A stretch of 60,119 nucleotides of DNA from Flavobacterium sp. (GTDB taxonomy: Bacteria > Bacteroidota > Bacteroidia > Flavobacteriales > Flavobacteriaceae): assembly GCA_018883065.1 (NCBI GenBank), contig VEQT01000009.1:1-60119 (forward strand), read 5' to 3'. Shown here in pieces: positions 9,582 to 19,022 of this stretch. The notes beneath the pieces were generated by a model. The model made no database searches. It saw only the letters and a program-made list of their open reading frames with translations, and was not told where the DNA came from. Position 1 is the stretch's first letter. Each line of letters begins with the position of its first letter. A program made the translations under genes and the position numbers.

Positions 9582-9992
9582 TTAGCAATATTCAGCATAA
9601 GCGTCTTGCAAGTTTTCAGCGATTAATTCGGCGGGGCGACCTTCAATGTGATGGCGCTCTAGCATGTGTACCAATTCACCATTTTTGAACAAGGCCATGC
9701 AAGGCGAGGATGGTGGAAAAGGAAACAAGTGCTGACGGGCTGCATCTACCGCTTCTTTGTCAACACCGGCAAAAACCGTAATCAACTGATCGGGTTTTTT
9801 AGCACCAACTATGCTCATTTTAGCACCTGGACGGGCATTGCGAGCGGCACAGCCACATACCGAATTAATCACAACCAAAGTTGTGCCTTCGTTTTTTAAG
9901 GCCGAATCTACGTCGGCTGCGGAGTATAAATTTTGAAAGCCCGAATCGGTTAGTTCGGCTCTCATGGGATTGACCATTTCTGCTGGATACAT
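9582..9992 (-). CDS. BrxA/BrxB family bacilliredoxin
   Basis: Product of 136 aa, the typical length for the YphP/YqiW family. It has the thioredoxin-like fold signature MYPAEMVNPMRAELT at the start and the active-site motif CGC (Cys46-Gly-Cys48 in NSVCGCAARNARPG). Characterised members in Firmicutes remove bacillithiol from mixed disulfides on proteins. Whether this organism uses bacillithiol cannot be told from the window. Single gene, converging on the efflux operon across the shared terminator. The family call is firm; the substrate thiol is inferred. Confidence 0.93.
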   Translation of the reverse strand: MYPAEMVNPMRAELTDSGFQNLYSAADVDSALKNEGTTLVVINSVCGCAARNARPGAKMSIVGAKKPDQLITVFAGVDKEAVDAARQHLFPFPPSSPCMALFKNGELVHMLERHHIEGRPAELIAENLQDAYAEYC

Positions 9993-10085
9993 AGTGTTTT
10001 ATTTTTTGATTGAGGGAATTAAAGTAAAAATCGAGGCAAAGATACACAGAAATTGACCTATACATTGCTGCGTTTTGGGAGAAAT

Positions 10086-11066
10086 TTAGGATAATCGGTA
10101 GTTTTCCTCGGTATATTTTGCCTTTATTTTATCAACAATCACTTGAGCCAATTTGAGGTGACTTTCGTGCGTCCAGCCGGCAATGTGTGGCGAAAGCAGT
10201 ACGTTGGGCATGGCCAATAAGGCTTGAAAGGCTGCAGGAATTTCGGAGGTATTCTCCTGAAACAAGGTCTCAAAGGAACTTTTCTCAAACTCCAACACAT
10301 CCAATCCTGCACCCAAAATCTTGCCCGATTGCAAAGCGTGTACCAAATCGGCAGTAACTACATTTTTGCCTCGTGCGGTATTGATGAGCCAAAAGGGCTT
10401 GGCAAAAGCGTTAATAAATTCTATATTAACCAGTTGGTGCGTAAGCGGCGTCCAAGGCACGTGCAAACTGAGTACATCGGCTTGCTGTTGCAATTCGTGA
10501 AGTGAAACTTGCTGAGCATGTGCATCACCTACATTATCTTGGATATCGTGGCACAGGACTTTCACATCAAAACCAGTGAGTTTTTTGGCAAAGGATTTTC
10601 CCATGTTGCCGTAGCCAATGATACCAACTGTTTTTCCTTCGAGTTCATAGCCGCGATTGCCTTCGCGTTGCCAAATTCCTTGATGCACTTGTGCATTTGC
10701 CTGACTTAGATTATTGAATAAATTTAAAAGCATACCCAAAGCGTGTTCACCTACGGCATTGCTGTTGCCTTCGGGGGCAGAAATGAGGGTGATGTTTTTG
10801 GCTTGGGCGTAGTCGCAATCAATGCTTTCAAGTCCGGCACCTACGCGAGCGATAAACTGCAACTGGGTGGCGCTATCGATAAATGCTTGATCTATCGGGA
10901 ATCGACTTCGGATAACTATTCCATGATACTCGGGCATACGGGCCATGATTTCGGATTTGGATGAAGTATAATCAGCGGTGTTGGAAAATCCCAAGGATTG
11001 AAGCGTGTCCCACAAATAGGGATGGTTGCTGTCGAGGTGGAGAATCTTGATTGATGAAAAATCCAT
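10086..11066 (-). CDS. D-isomer-specific 2-hydroxyacid dehydrogenase (phosphoglycerate dehydrogenase-like)
   Basis: Product of 326 aa from the ATG at 11066. In-frame ATGs at 11090 and 11108 would add 8 or 14 residues (MPLPSLMHPKTPVP) with no family counterpart, so I prefer the shorter form; the start is not certain. The NAD-binding Rossmann motif is GKTVGIIGYGNMGKSFAKKL (about 140-160). The catalytic Arg/Glu/His layout is recognisable: INTARGKNV, GAGLDVLEFE and SPHIAGWTHES with the catalytic His. It reduces a 2-keto acid or oxidises a D-2-hydroxy acid with NAD(H). There is no serine-pathway neighbour, so the substrate is open. It lies downstream of mgtE on the same strand with a gap of about 110 bp. 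Confidence 0.88.
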   Translation of the reverse strand: MDFSSIKILHLDSNHPYLWDTLQSLGFSNTADYTSSKSEIMARMPEYHGIVIRSRFPIDQAFIDSATQLQFIARVGAGLESIDCDYAQAKNITLISAPEGNSNAVGEHALGMLLNLFNNLSQANAQVHQGIWQREGNRGYELEGKTVGIIGYGNMGKSFAKKLTGFDVKVLCHDIQDNVGDAHAQQVSLHELQQQADVLSLHVPWTPLTHQLVNIEFINAFAKPFWLINTARGKNVVTADLVHALQSGKILGAGLDVLEFEKSSFETLFQENTSEIPAAFQALLAMPNVLLSPHIAGWTHESHLKLAQVIVDKIKAKYTEENYRLS

Positions 11067-11177
11067 AGGTACTGGTGTTTTTGGGTGCATTAGCGATGGC
11101 AGTGGCATCCTTTTGTGTAGGCTAGCCGGAGCAAAAGATACAACGGACAGCGCGACCTGAACAGGGAATGCCCGAAT

Positions 11178-12530
11178 TTAGAATCCCAAGATTAGCTTGG
11201 CAATCGAAAAATAAATTAATATCCCGCAAATGTCGTTGCTGGTGGTGATAAACGGACCGGTGGCCAAGGCAGGATCAATGCCAAATTTGTCGAGTAACAA
11301 CGGAATAAAGGTGCCGATGAGCGAAGCAATAATGATTACAGAAACTAGCGCTATGGTTACAATTATGCCGATGATAACTTCAACATTGAGTAAAAAATGA
11401 CTACCCAAAAATAAGATAGTGGCCAAAATTACCCCATTAAGCAAACTCAAGGACACTTCTTTGAGCAAACGGTTGATAATGGACCCACTCAAGGTGTCAT
11501 TGGCCAAACCTTGCACGATAATCGCCGAAGATTGTACGCCTACGTTTCCGGCCATCGCGGCAATAAGTGGGGTGAAGAAAAATAAATTGCCGTGGTTGAG
11601 CATGGCGCCTTCAAACAGCCCCAGTACTTTTACGGTGATAAAACCGCCCAACAAGGCCAATACGAGCCATGGCAAGCGCGCTTTGGTTAATTCGATGATG
11701 CTGTCATCGGCTTCTACGTCTTGGGAGATACCCGCCGCCAACTGGTAATCTTTGTCGGCCTCGTCCTTGATTACATCTACAATGTCATCAATGGTAATGC
11801 GACCTACCAATCGGCCCAACTCATCAACCACCGGAATGGCCTCCAAATCATATTTTTGCATGATACGGGCCACTTCGACGTCTTCAGTGTCCACTTTTAC
11901 GTAATTTAATTTGCTGATGTAAACTTGGCTAATGGGTGTTTTGGTTGAGGTAGTCAATAAATCTTTGAGGGACAAGCGACCTTTGAGGCGATCTTCGTCA
12001 TCGACTACATATATGGAATGCACGCGTGAAATATTCTCCGCTTGAATACGCATTTCTTTGACGCAGGTGAGCACATTCCAGTTTTCGTTGACTTTTACCA
12101 ACTCTTTGTGCATGATTCCCCCAGCCGTGTCTTCATCATAACGCAATAATTCAACAATATCTTTGGCGTGTTCAACGTCTTGCAACTCGGAGATTACCTC
12201 TTCTTTTCGGTCGCGGGAAAGTTCGGCGATAATATCGGCGGCGTCGTTGGTTTCGAGCTCGTCTAACTCCTCGGCAATCTCTTTAGGGGAAAGGCGATTA
12301 AGAATGTTTTCCCGTAAATCGTCTTCGAGTTCCAACAAGATTTCTGCCGTTTTCTCGGAATCGAGTACTTTAAAAATATAAGTGGCTTCGTCAAAATCAA
12401 GCTCATCTAAAATCTCGGCAATATCAGCATGGTGTAAATCATTTAACAGCAATTCCAATTGTACGTCATTCTTTTCTTGAATGAATTGCTCGAGTTGTTG
12501 AATAAATGGTTTGCTGATTTTAAATTCCAT
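11178..12530 (-). CDS. mgtE: Magnesium transporter MgtE
   Basis: Product of 450 aa with the full MgtE plan. The N-terminal superhelical domain is about 1-130 (repeated acidic ELD/ELE motifs). A CBS pair follows at about 135-255 ([32 protein letters not shown]), then a plug helix and five membrane helices (about 280-450) with the conserved segments [15 protein letters not shown] and [13 protein letters not shown]. MgtE is a dimeric inner-membrane Mg2+ channel closed by Mg2+ binding to its cytosolic domains, so it senses its own substrate. The start codon overlaps the rsmA 3-prime end by 11 bp, indicating cotranscription. Confidence 0.96.
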   Translation of the reverse strand: MEFKISKPFIQQLEQFIQEKNDVQLELLLNDLHHADIAEILDELDFDEATYIFKVLDSEKTAEILLELEDDLRENILNRLSPKEIAEELDELETNDAADIIAELSRDRKEEVISELQDVEHAKDIVELLRYDEDTAGGIMHKELVKVNENWNVLTCVKEMRIQAENISRVHSIYVVDDEDRLKGRLSLKDLLTTSTKTPISQVYISKLNYVKVDTEDVEVARIMQKYDLEAIPVVDELGRLVGRITIDDIVDVIKDEADKDYQLAAGISQDVEADDSIIELTKARLPWLVLALLGGFITVKVLGLFEGAMLNHGNLFFFTPLIAAMAGNVGVQSSAIIVQGLANDTLSGSIINRLLKEVSLSLLNGVILATILFLGSHFLLNVEVIIGIIVTIALVSVIIIASLIGTFIPLLLDKFGIDPALATGPFITTSNDICGILIYFSIAKLILGF

Positions 12531-13299
12531 CGGAAGCTATTTTTTGAGTTAGTCCAATAAATTGATCGACGTCCAGTTGCTCCGGACGGAGGTCAAAGAT
12601 ACTATCTTCTCGTAAACTATCCGATAAATTTAATGTTTTTAAACTGTTACGAAGTGTTTTACGGCGCTGCTGGAAGGCCGTTTTGACAACAGTAAAAAAC
12701 AATTTTTCGTTGCACGGTAAGGTGTAATTTTCTTTCCGCGTGAGGCGAAGTACACCCGATTTTACTTTCGGTGGCGGAATAAACACATCTTCATTTACGG
12801 TAAACAAATACTCGGCATGGTAAAAGGCTTGCGCCAAAACCGATAGAATTCCATAGGTTTTATTGCCTTTTTTCTCGCAAATGCGCTCGGCCACTTCTTT
12901 TTGAAACATGCCTGAAAACTCGGGTATTTGCTGGCGGTTTTCGAGCATGCGAAACACAATTTGGGTAGAAATATTATAAGGGAAATTGCCAATGATGGCG
13001 TAAGGCTTGCCTTGAAAAATGGTTGTGAAATCGTATTTCAAAAAATCTTGCCCAATAATTTTTCCTTCCAATTGCGGATATTTTTCTTGCAAATAAGCCA
13101 CCGATTCGGTGTCAATTTCTACCACATAGGTGCTGATGGGCTTAGGCAATAAATACTTGGTGAGCACGCCCATACCTGGACCAATTTCTAGAACCGTATC
13201 ATAGCCGTTTAGGGTTAATGTATCGGCGATGGCTTGCGCGATGGTTTCGTCTTTGAGGAAATGCTGTCCTAAATGCTTTTTGGCCTTTACTTTTTCCAT
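12520..13299 (-). CDS. rsmA: 16S rRNA (adenine1518/1519-N6) dimethyltransferase RsmA (KsgA)
   Basis: Product of 259 aa, starting [17 protein letters not shown], the typical KsgA opening. SAM-binding motif I is [12 protein letters not shown] (about 36-47) and the catalytic motif IV is GNFPYNIS (about 105-112, the NLPY-type loop). The C-terminal helical domain carries the usual [15 protein letters not shown]. The enzyme dimethylates two adjacent adenines in helix 45 of 16S rRNA late in 30S assembly. It lies in a minus-strand run, 24 bp after the DUF4286 gene and overlapping mgtE by 11 bp. Confidence 0.96.
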   Translation of the reverse strand: MEKVKAKKHLGQHFLKDETIAQAIADTLTLNGYDTVLEIGPGMGVLTKYLLPKPISTYVVEIDTESVAYLQEKYPQLEGKIIGQDFLKYDFTTIFQGKPYAIIGNFPYNISTQIVFRMLENRQQIPEFSGMFQKEVAERICEKKGNKTYGILSVLAQAFYHAEYLFTVNEDVFIPPPKVKSGVLRLTRKENYTLPCNEKLFFTVVKTAFQQRRKTLRNSLKTLNLSDSLREDSIFDLRPEQLDVDQFIGLTQKIASDGI

Positions 13300-13323
13300 C
13301 GGTGAGTGGTGCTGAGATTAAAA

Positions 13324-13647
13324 TTAATTGGGTTGAAAAAACTCGGCTACGAGAGCCAATTCGGTGCGAAATGCCAACATTTTGTCGCCAAAAAGACGTG
13401 AACCTTCTTCGCGCAATCGGGGTGCATCTTCTTGGTAATAACGCTCCAGCATTTCTTTGCTTTCGGTGGTATACTGAATGGCATAGGTTTGCCCGCCCAT
13501 TTCTTCTTCAACAAGCACTTTTACCATGCGCGCCGATGAGAATTTTCCGGTAGCCAAAACAGCATTGATGTGTTTTTCTTGCATCCAGCGCATCCATTGG
13601 TCGTGGACGCTTTCGTGTATGTTGACAGTGACGTTGTAGTAAATCAT
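13324..13647 (-). CDS. DUF4286 family protein
   Basis: Product of 107 aa starting MIYYNVTVNIHESVHDQWMRWM. The frame is open to 13797, but the extra 50 residues lie inside the upstream TPR gene, and the ATG at 13647 sits 10 bp after that gene's stop, which fits the operon. No signal peptide, membrane segment or catalytic motif is visible. The family is a small conserved Bacteroidota protein of unknown function (ferredoxin-like dimeric fold is my guess). Its position between the TPR gene and rsmA appears typical of flavobacterial genomes, but no role follows from that. Confidence 0.85.
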   Translation of the reverse strand: MIYYNVTVNIHESVHDQWMRWMQEKHINAVLATGKFSSARMVKVLVEEEMGGQTYAIQYTTESKEMLERYYQEDAPRLREEGSRLFGDKMLAFRTELALVAEFFQPN

Positions 13648-13657
13648 TTCTTCGTAT

Positions 13658-15466
13658 TTAAAGTGTTTTGTCTCCCCGTAATGCTCGGAATTTTTTGCGT
13701 GCCTCAGTAAAATAGATGCTGTCTTCGTGATTGAGAATAACATATTCGTAGGCCGCCATGGCTTTTTGTTTGCACTCAACCAAATACGTAACTTCACCCA
13801 AATTATTTTCTACTAATGTGCGGTAGATTTCGGCCAAAAAATAGTGGGCTTCATCGTTGTAAATTCCCTCAGGGAATTGCGCAATTAATCCCTCGTAATA
13901 GGGAATAGCAGCTATGGGATTGGCTGTTTTTTCGATTAATTTGGCTAATCTATAACCTATTACTTCCTCTATTTCTTGGCCTTTGTACTGTTGGGCCATT
14001 TCTTGGTAGGCCGCTTGTGCCGCTTGTTTTTTGTTCTGAAAATTCAAAAAATCAGCTTTGGCCAAACTTTTCAACGCCGTTTGTGTAGAATCAGCTACTG
14101 TAGCGTCGCTGATAAGTAAAAAATAATCGAGGGCGTCGTTGGCGATGAGCTGTGTTGACGCCGATTTGAGTGCTTTGAATTGTTGTTGTGCCCAAGTAAA
14201 GTCAGTATTGAAATAGCTTGTTTTTGCCGACTTCAAACTGGCTTCGTGTCCAATTTCATGGTCTTTTAGTTCTTCTTGTATTTGGCTGTAGTAAATGAGT
14301 GCTTGATTAAAATTTTGTTCCAAAACCAAAATATCGGCCAATTCCATTTTGAGGTCGGCTTTTTGAAACACATTCAAAGGCAATTCCAAGGCTTGTTTGA
14401 GCATTTTTTTAGCAGGAATTGGCTGTTGCAAGGAAAATGCCAAGTAGTGTGCGTAACTTTTTTGCAAGGGCAAAGTAAAAGGCGTTTGACCGAATCGCTT
14501 GAGCAATATATCAAAATCTGCGGTGATGGGTGGTAAATCAGCTGGTTGTGCTACTTCTATTCGCATTTGTAACAAATAATCCTGGGCTTTTACAATCAAC
14601 TCTACATCTTTGGTAGATTCTATAATGAAGGTAAAAATGTCTTTTGCAATTGACTTAGATCCTTCGTCGTGAGCCAGTTGCGCTAAATTGATGATGTTAG
14701 CCAAGGATTCTGGATTGCGTTTGTAAATGGCTTTTTCTTGAATAAAGGCCTTACCGTATTCGCGCTGTTGCACATAATACCAACTGAGCAGTTGATTCCA
14801 AAACAAGTCGGTATTTTTTTGAGCACGCAGGAGCAATGCTTTTTTTAAGGTTTCGTGAAAATTGACGCTGGCGTCTTCTTGCATAAACCGAGCCAACTGG
14901 TTTTGAATGAGCGGCAAATTTTGAGGATTCACATAGGCTTCGGTGAGAAAAATGTCTATCATTTGATCGGTGTGCCCCAGCTGACCATGTAGCAACGCCA
15001 TTTGAAAATTAAAATTCATTTGTGGCGACAAACTCAAGGCCAATTCGTACGACTGCAAAGCGAGGTCGAGCAAAACATGTCGCTCAAAGGCAACCGCAAT
15101 TCCATAGGCTTCGTTAGGGTTTTTGCGGATCTTATCGAGCGCTTGATCAAAGTACTTTTTGGCTTTATCGGATTGCTTTTGTAACTGGTAATTGTAGCCC
15201 AACTCGACCAAAAGGGAAGCTTGTTGGTATTGTTTGCTTCGGTTCAATAAATTTTTTTCGGCGCCTTGAAAGTCTTGTAATTGTTGTTGGCATTCTACCA
15301 CACGCTGAAAATACAAGGAATTGTAGGGCTGTGTGCCCAAGAGCGTTTCATAACTGATTTTGGCTTTTTCAAACTCGCCTTTGTCAAAATAATTTTGCGC
15401 CAATTGCTCGTTTTGCGACCAAAGTTGCCACGAAATCAAACACAAAATTATACTGAGTTTTTTCAT
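13658..15466 (-). CDS. Tetratricopeptide-repeat protein, exported
   Basis: Product of 602 aa. The N-terminus is a signal peptide (MKKLSIILCLISWQLWSQ) without a lipobox, so the protein should be periplasmic or outer-membrane associated. TPR-type helical repeats run through most of the chain. Clear ones are at about 25-110 (AQNYFDKGEFEKAKISYE, LGYNYQLQKQSDKAKKYFD), about 390-430, and the C-terminal 500-590 (YEGLIAQFPEGIYNDEAHYF). The last repeats resemble BamD/YbgF-like envelope scaffolds. No enzyme motif is seen. Located 72 bp downstream of serS and 10 bp upstream of the DUF4286 gene. Function unknown; a scaffold role is inference from the repeat type. Confidence 0.85.
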   Translation of the reverse strand: MKKLSIILCLISWQLWSQNEQLAQNYFDKGEFEKAKISYETLLGTQPYNSLYFQRVVECQQQLQDFQGAEKNLLNRSKQYQQASLLVELGYNYQLQKQSDKAKKYFDQALDKIRKNPNEAYGIAVAFERHVLLDLALQSYELALSLSPQMNFNFQMALLHGQLGHTDQMIDIFLTEAYVNPQNLPLIQNQLARFMQEDASVNFHETLKKALLLRAQKNTDLFWNQLLSWYYVQQREYGKAFIQEKAIYKRNPESLANIINLAQLAHDEGSKSIAKDIFTFIIESTKDVELIVKAQDYLLQMRIEVAQPADLPPITADFDILLKRFGQTPFTLPLQKSYAHYLAFSLQQPIPAKKMLKQALELPLNVFQKADLKMELADILVLEQNFNQALIYYSQIQEELKDHEIGHEASLKSAKTSYFNTDFTWAQQQFKALKSASTQLIANDALDYFLLISDATVADSTQTALKSLAKADFLNFQNKKQAAQAAYQEMAQQYKGQEIEEVIGYRLAKLIEKTANPIAAIPYYEGLIAQFPEGIYNDEAHYFLAEIYRTLVENNLGEVTYLVECKQKAMAAYEYVILNHEDSIYFTEARKKFRALRGDKTL

Positions 15467-15538
15467 TTTGTAAAGCGGAATTAGGCAACTGCTGTCTTGG
15501 TTTGCACACTTTGCAAGCTGGAAAAAGACAGTCTATCT

Positions 15539-16810
15539 TTAGTTAATCATATCAAAACCTGTATACGGACGCAACACCTCAGGAATTACAATGCCCTCGG
15601 GCGTTTGGTAGTTTTCTAAAATGCCAGCCAACACACGTGGCAAGGCCAATGAACTTCCGTTGAGCGTATGTGCCAATTGGGTTTTGCCGTCTTTGCCTTT
15701 GAAACGCAATTTGAGTCGGTTGGCTTGAAAGGTTTCAAAATTAGAAACCGATGAGATTTCTAGCCAACGGTCTTGGGCAGTTGAAAACACTTCGAAATCA
15801 TAGGTCAGGGCCGAAGTGAATCCCATGTCGCCGCCACACAAACGCAAAATGCGGTAAGGCAATTTTAATTCTTGCAAAAGTGTTTTTACGTGTTCTACCA
15901 TGCCTTCTAACGCTTGGTATGAATTTTCTGGATGCTCAATGCGCACAATCTCTACTTTGTCAAATTGGTGCAAGCGGTTCAATCCACGTACGTGCGCGCC
16001 ATAGGACCCAGCCTCTCTTCGGAAACAAGGCGTATATCCGGTGCACAATACGGGCAATTCATTTTCAGCTAAAATCACATCGCGGAATAAATTGGTCACC
16101 GGCACCTCAGCCGTTGGAATTAAATATAAATCATCAATGCCCACGTGGTACATTTGTCCTTCTTTATCAGGCAATTGACCCGTTCCGTAGCCAGAAGCTT
16201 CGTTGACCAAGTGCGGCACTTGAAATTCTTTGTAGCCAGCGGCAATATTTTTATCTAAAAAATAATTGATCAAGGCACGCTGCAATCGAGCGCCTTTGCC
16301 TTTGTAAACAGGGAATCCTGCTCCTGTAATTTTGGTTCCCAACTCAAAATCAATGATGTCATATTTTTTGACCAATTCCCAGTGGGGCATCGCGCCTTCG
16401 TGTAACACCGGAATGTCACCTTCTTCAAATACCGTGAGGTTGTCCTCGGCGGATGTGCCAGCAGGAACTATGTCGGCAGGCAAATTGGGCAGCGTATATA
16501 ATTTTTGCTGCAAGGCAGTGGCCAATTGCTCAGTTTTCTCGGACAATTCTTTGCTCTGTTCTTTAAAGAGTACTGTTTTTTCTTTTACGATTGCTGCTTT
16601 TTCACGTTCCCCCGATTTCATCATTTCGCCTATTGCAGCCGAAAGTTTGTTGGATTCAGTCAAAACGGCATCCAATTCAGCTTGGGCTGCGCGTCGTTGT
16701 TCATCCAACTGAATCACTTCGTTAACCACTTGGCTGGCATCGATATTTCGTTTGGCCAAGGCGGCAATGACGTGATCTTTGTGCTCTCGAATATAGGCAA
16801 TTTGCAACAT
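15539..16810 (-). CDS. serS: Seryl-tRNA synthetase
   Basis: Product of 423 aa, the usual bacterial length. The N-terminal ~110 residues form the long antiparallel coiled-coil arm that reaches the tRNA-Ser variable arm. The class II core follows, with motif 2 FRREAGSYGAHVRGLNRLHQF and motif 3 LNGSSLALPRVLAGILENYQ. The serine-site region GGDMGFTSALTYDFEVFS and EISSVSNFETFQANRLKLRF is typical of the Bacteroidota form. It charges tRNA-Ser and supplies Ser-tRNA-Sec where used. First gene of the minus-strand housekeeping run toward mgtE; its 190-bp upstream region is shared divergently with the M1 peptidase gene. Confidence 0.97.
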   Translation of the reverse strand: MLQIAYIREHKDHVIAALAKRNIDASQVVNEVIQLDEQRRAAQAELDAVLTESNKLSAAIGEMMKSGEREKAAIVKEKTVLFKEQSKELSEKTEQLATALQQKLYTLPNLPADIVPAGTSAEDNLTVFEEGDIPVLHEGAMPHWELVKKYDIIDFELGTKITGAGFPVYKGKGARLQRALINYFLDKNIAAGYKEFQVPHLVNEASGYGTGQLPDKEGQMYHVGIDDLYLIPTAEVPVTNLFRDVILAENELPVLCTGYTPCFRREAGSYGAHVRGLNRLHQFDKVEIVRIEHPENSYQALEGMVEHVKTLLQELKLPYRILRLCGGDMGFTSALTYDFEVFSTAQDRWLEISSVSNFETFQANRLKLRFKGKDGKTQLAHTLNGSSLALPRVLAGILENYQTPEGIVIPEVLRPYTGFDMIN

Positions 16811-16957
16811 GATTTTTGTGGTATTAGGTGTAGAATATCTTGATTTTAGTGAGCAAATTTAAACATTTGTTTGAGATAATCTCACTGCGAAAAAAAAGAA
16901 AAATGAGGGTCAAAACAGGCCGAAACTGAATTTTATTCCAAAAATTAAATTTTAAGA

Positions 16958-16986
16958 TTTGTTTCTCGTTTAATTCTATACATTCG
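16958..16986 (+). promoter_or_regulatory. Promoter of the M1 peptidase gene
   Basis: TTTG (16958-16961), 17 bp, then TACATTCG (16979-16986), one mismatch from TAnnTTTG. The ATG at 17001 is 15 bp beyond the -7 box, which predicts a short leader. Confidence 0.6.
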
Positions 16987-17000
16987 CAAAAAAAAAATTT

Positions 17001-18944
17001 ATGAAAAACATATACACCTTTCTCTTTCTGATGCTTAGCATAGGGAGTTTTGCCCAAACTACTGACCGTGAATTTGAAGAGTTGGTCCAAGCTGAAAAAA
17101 GAGCAGCCGGCAAGAAAATGCGCATTCAAGTTAACCCCTTAACCGACAAATATGACGTAGTATACCACCGACTTGATTTAGCGGTTGATCCAGCTGATCA
17201 ATACATTTCGGGGGAAGTAACCACAAAGTATATTGCCAAAGAAAATTTGAATTCTGTGGTGTTTGAGTTGTCAAATGATTTAGTGGTGAATTCGGTTATG
17301 CAAAGAGGAAATTCGTTGTCATTTACCCGCAGTGCAAACAATGAAGTTATCATTAATTTACCTGTAGTTCAAAATGCAACTGTTCTGGATTCGGTGAGTA
17401 TCTCCTATTCCGGAATACCAACCTCGTCAGGATTTGGGGCGTTTTCTACAGGCGCGCACAATAACGTTCCCGTTTTATGGACTTTGTCAGAGCCGTTTGG
17501 CGCAATGGAATGGTGGCCCTGTAAACAAGACTTAAACGACAAAATTGACAGCATTGACGTTTACATTACTACTCCAACTATTTACACTGCGGTAGCCAAT
17601 GGATTGCAACAATCGAAAATTGCTGTGGGAAATGGGAATAGTAAAACACATTTTAAACACGGCTATCCAATTCCTGCTTACCTGATTGCCATTGCAGTAA
17701 CCAATTACACAATCTACACCCAACAGGCCGGTTTAGGAACTTCTGAAAGTCCCTTTTTCCCAATTGTAAATTACCAATACCCGGAAACTGCGGCTACCAA
17801 TACAACTAGTTTGGCCGTGACTCCATCGATAATGAATTTCTTTGAAAACACATTTGGGCCTTATCCATTTCGAAATGAAAAATACGGCCATGCTCAATTT
17901 GGTTGGGGAGGCGGAATGGAGCACACCACCGTTTCGTTTATGACTGCAGGTAGCAATGGCGGATATAGCCGGAGTTTAATTGCACACGAACTCGGTCACC
18001 AATGGTTTGGCGATAAAGTAACTTGCGGAACCTGGAAAGACATTTGGCTCAACGAAGGATTTGCTACGTACATGGCATCCATGGTAATAGAGCATCTTGA
18101 TGGAGCGGTTGCATTTGTAACCAGCAAAAATTCGATGATTACCAGCATTACTTCGCAAACCAGTGGAGCAGTTTACCTAACCGATACTGAAGCACTAGAC
18201 GTAAACCGCATATTTAGTAGTCGTTTGTCATACAATAAAGGAGCAATGGTGTTGCATATGTTGCGTTACAAACTTGGAGATACTGCATTCTTTCAAGGAT
18301 TGCTCAATTACTTAAACGATCCTGAATTGGCTTATGCATATGCCAAAACACCCGATTTACAAGCGCATTTAGAAGCCGCATCGGGCGAAAATTTGGATGA
18401 ATTTTTTAATGATTGGGTATACAATCAAGGGTATCCCATTTACACCATCACTGCACAAAACATTGCGCCAGGTCAAGCCAGAGTTACTATAAATCAGGCG
18501 CAATCACATAGTTCTGTTTCATTTTTTGAAATGCCAGTTCCCGTACGATTAAATGGAGCTGGAGGACAATCGGTAGACTTGCGTTTGGAACATACAACCA
18601 ATGGACAACAATTTATAGTCAATGTACCATTTGTAGTTACCGGTGTTGTTTTTAACGCCAATAAAGACATTATTTCTAAAAATGGTTCGGCAACTTTGGG
18701 CAGTGCCTCATTTGAATTGGCTGAATTAGTTGGTGTGTATCCTAATCCAACAAGCTCAGAAATTAACATCAGCCTACCCAATACAATCACATTTGAAAAT
18801 TGCGAAGTGTTCAATGCCCTAGGACAAAAAATGGGCACATACAACAGCACTCAATTTAACATTGACCAACTGGCTGTGGGCATGTATTCTTTAGTTATCA
18901 ATACCTCAGAGGGAAGTATTCATAAAAATATCATAAAAAAATAA
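17001..18944 (+). CDS. M1 family metallopeptidase with T9SS sorting domain
   Basis: Product of 647 aa. A signal peptide (MKNIYTFLFLMLSIGSFAQ) leads into the M1 N-terminal beta domain. The catalytic domain carries GGMEH (exopeptidase motif) and the zinc site HELGHQWFGD (His329, His333) with the third ligand in WLNEGF (about Glu352). After about residue 565 comes a type IX secretion C-terminal domain (VGVYPNPTSSEINISLP...GMYSLVINTSEGS...KNIIKK). The enzyme is therefore expected outside the cell or on the surface, releasing N-terminal residues from peptides. It is shorter than the ~870-aa PepN type because the C-terminal HEAT-like domain is missing. Single-gene unit with its own promoter and terminator. 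Confidence 0.92.
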   Translation: MKNIYTFLFLMLSIGSFAQTTDREFEELVQAEKRAAGKKMRIQVNPLTDKYDVVYHRLDLAVDPADQYISGEVTTKYIAKENLNSVVFELSNDLVVNSVMQRGNSLSFTRSANNEVIINLPVVQNATVLDSVSISYSGIPTSSGFGAFSTGAHNNVPVLWTLSEPFGAMEWWPCKQDLNDKIDSIDVYITTPTIYTAVANGLQQSKIAVGNGNSKTHFKHGYPIPAYLIAIAVTNYTIYTQQAGLGTSESPFFPIVNYQYPETAATNTTSLAVTPSIMNFFENTFGPYPFRNEKYGHAQFGWGGGMEHTTVSFMTAGSNGGYSRSLIAHELGHQWFGDKVTCGTWKDIWLNEGFATYMASMVIEHLDGAVAFVTSKNSMITSITSQTSGAVYLTDTEALDVNRIFSSRLSYNKGAMVLHMLRYKLGDTAFFQGLLNYLNDPELAYAYAKTPDLQAHLEAASGENLDEFFNDWVYNQGYPIYTITAQNIAPGQARVTINQAQSHSSVSFFEMPVPVRLNGAGGQSVDLRLEHTTNGQQFIVNVPFVVTGVVFNANKDIISKNGSATLGSASFELAELVGVYPNPTSSEINISLPNTITFENCEVFNALGQKMGTYNSTQFNIDQLAVGMYSLVINTSEGSIHKNIIKK

Positions 18945-18966
18945 GTAGTACACTACTGCGCAACTG

Positions 18967-19000
18967 AAAGTAAGGTGAAAACCTTACTTTTGTGCGTTTT
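18967..19000 (+). terminator. Terminator-like hairpin after the M1 peptidase gene
   Basis: Perfect 10-bp stem AAAGTAAGGT / ACCTTACTTT with a GAAA loop (18967-18990), followed by a T-rich stretch that is not a pure T-run. Confidence 0.7.
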
Positions 19001-19022
19001 ATAATACCACAACATACCACTT

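Noticed and set aside
15467..15538. Inverted repeat CTGTCTT/AAGACAG after serS as a terminator
   Set aside because: The arms are 7 bp with a loop over 25 nt and no T-run; too weak to call.
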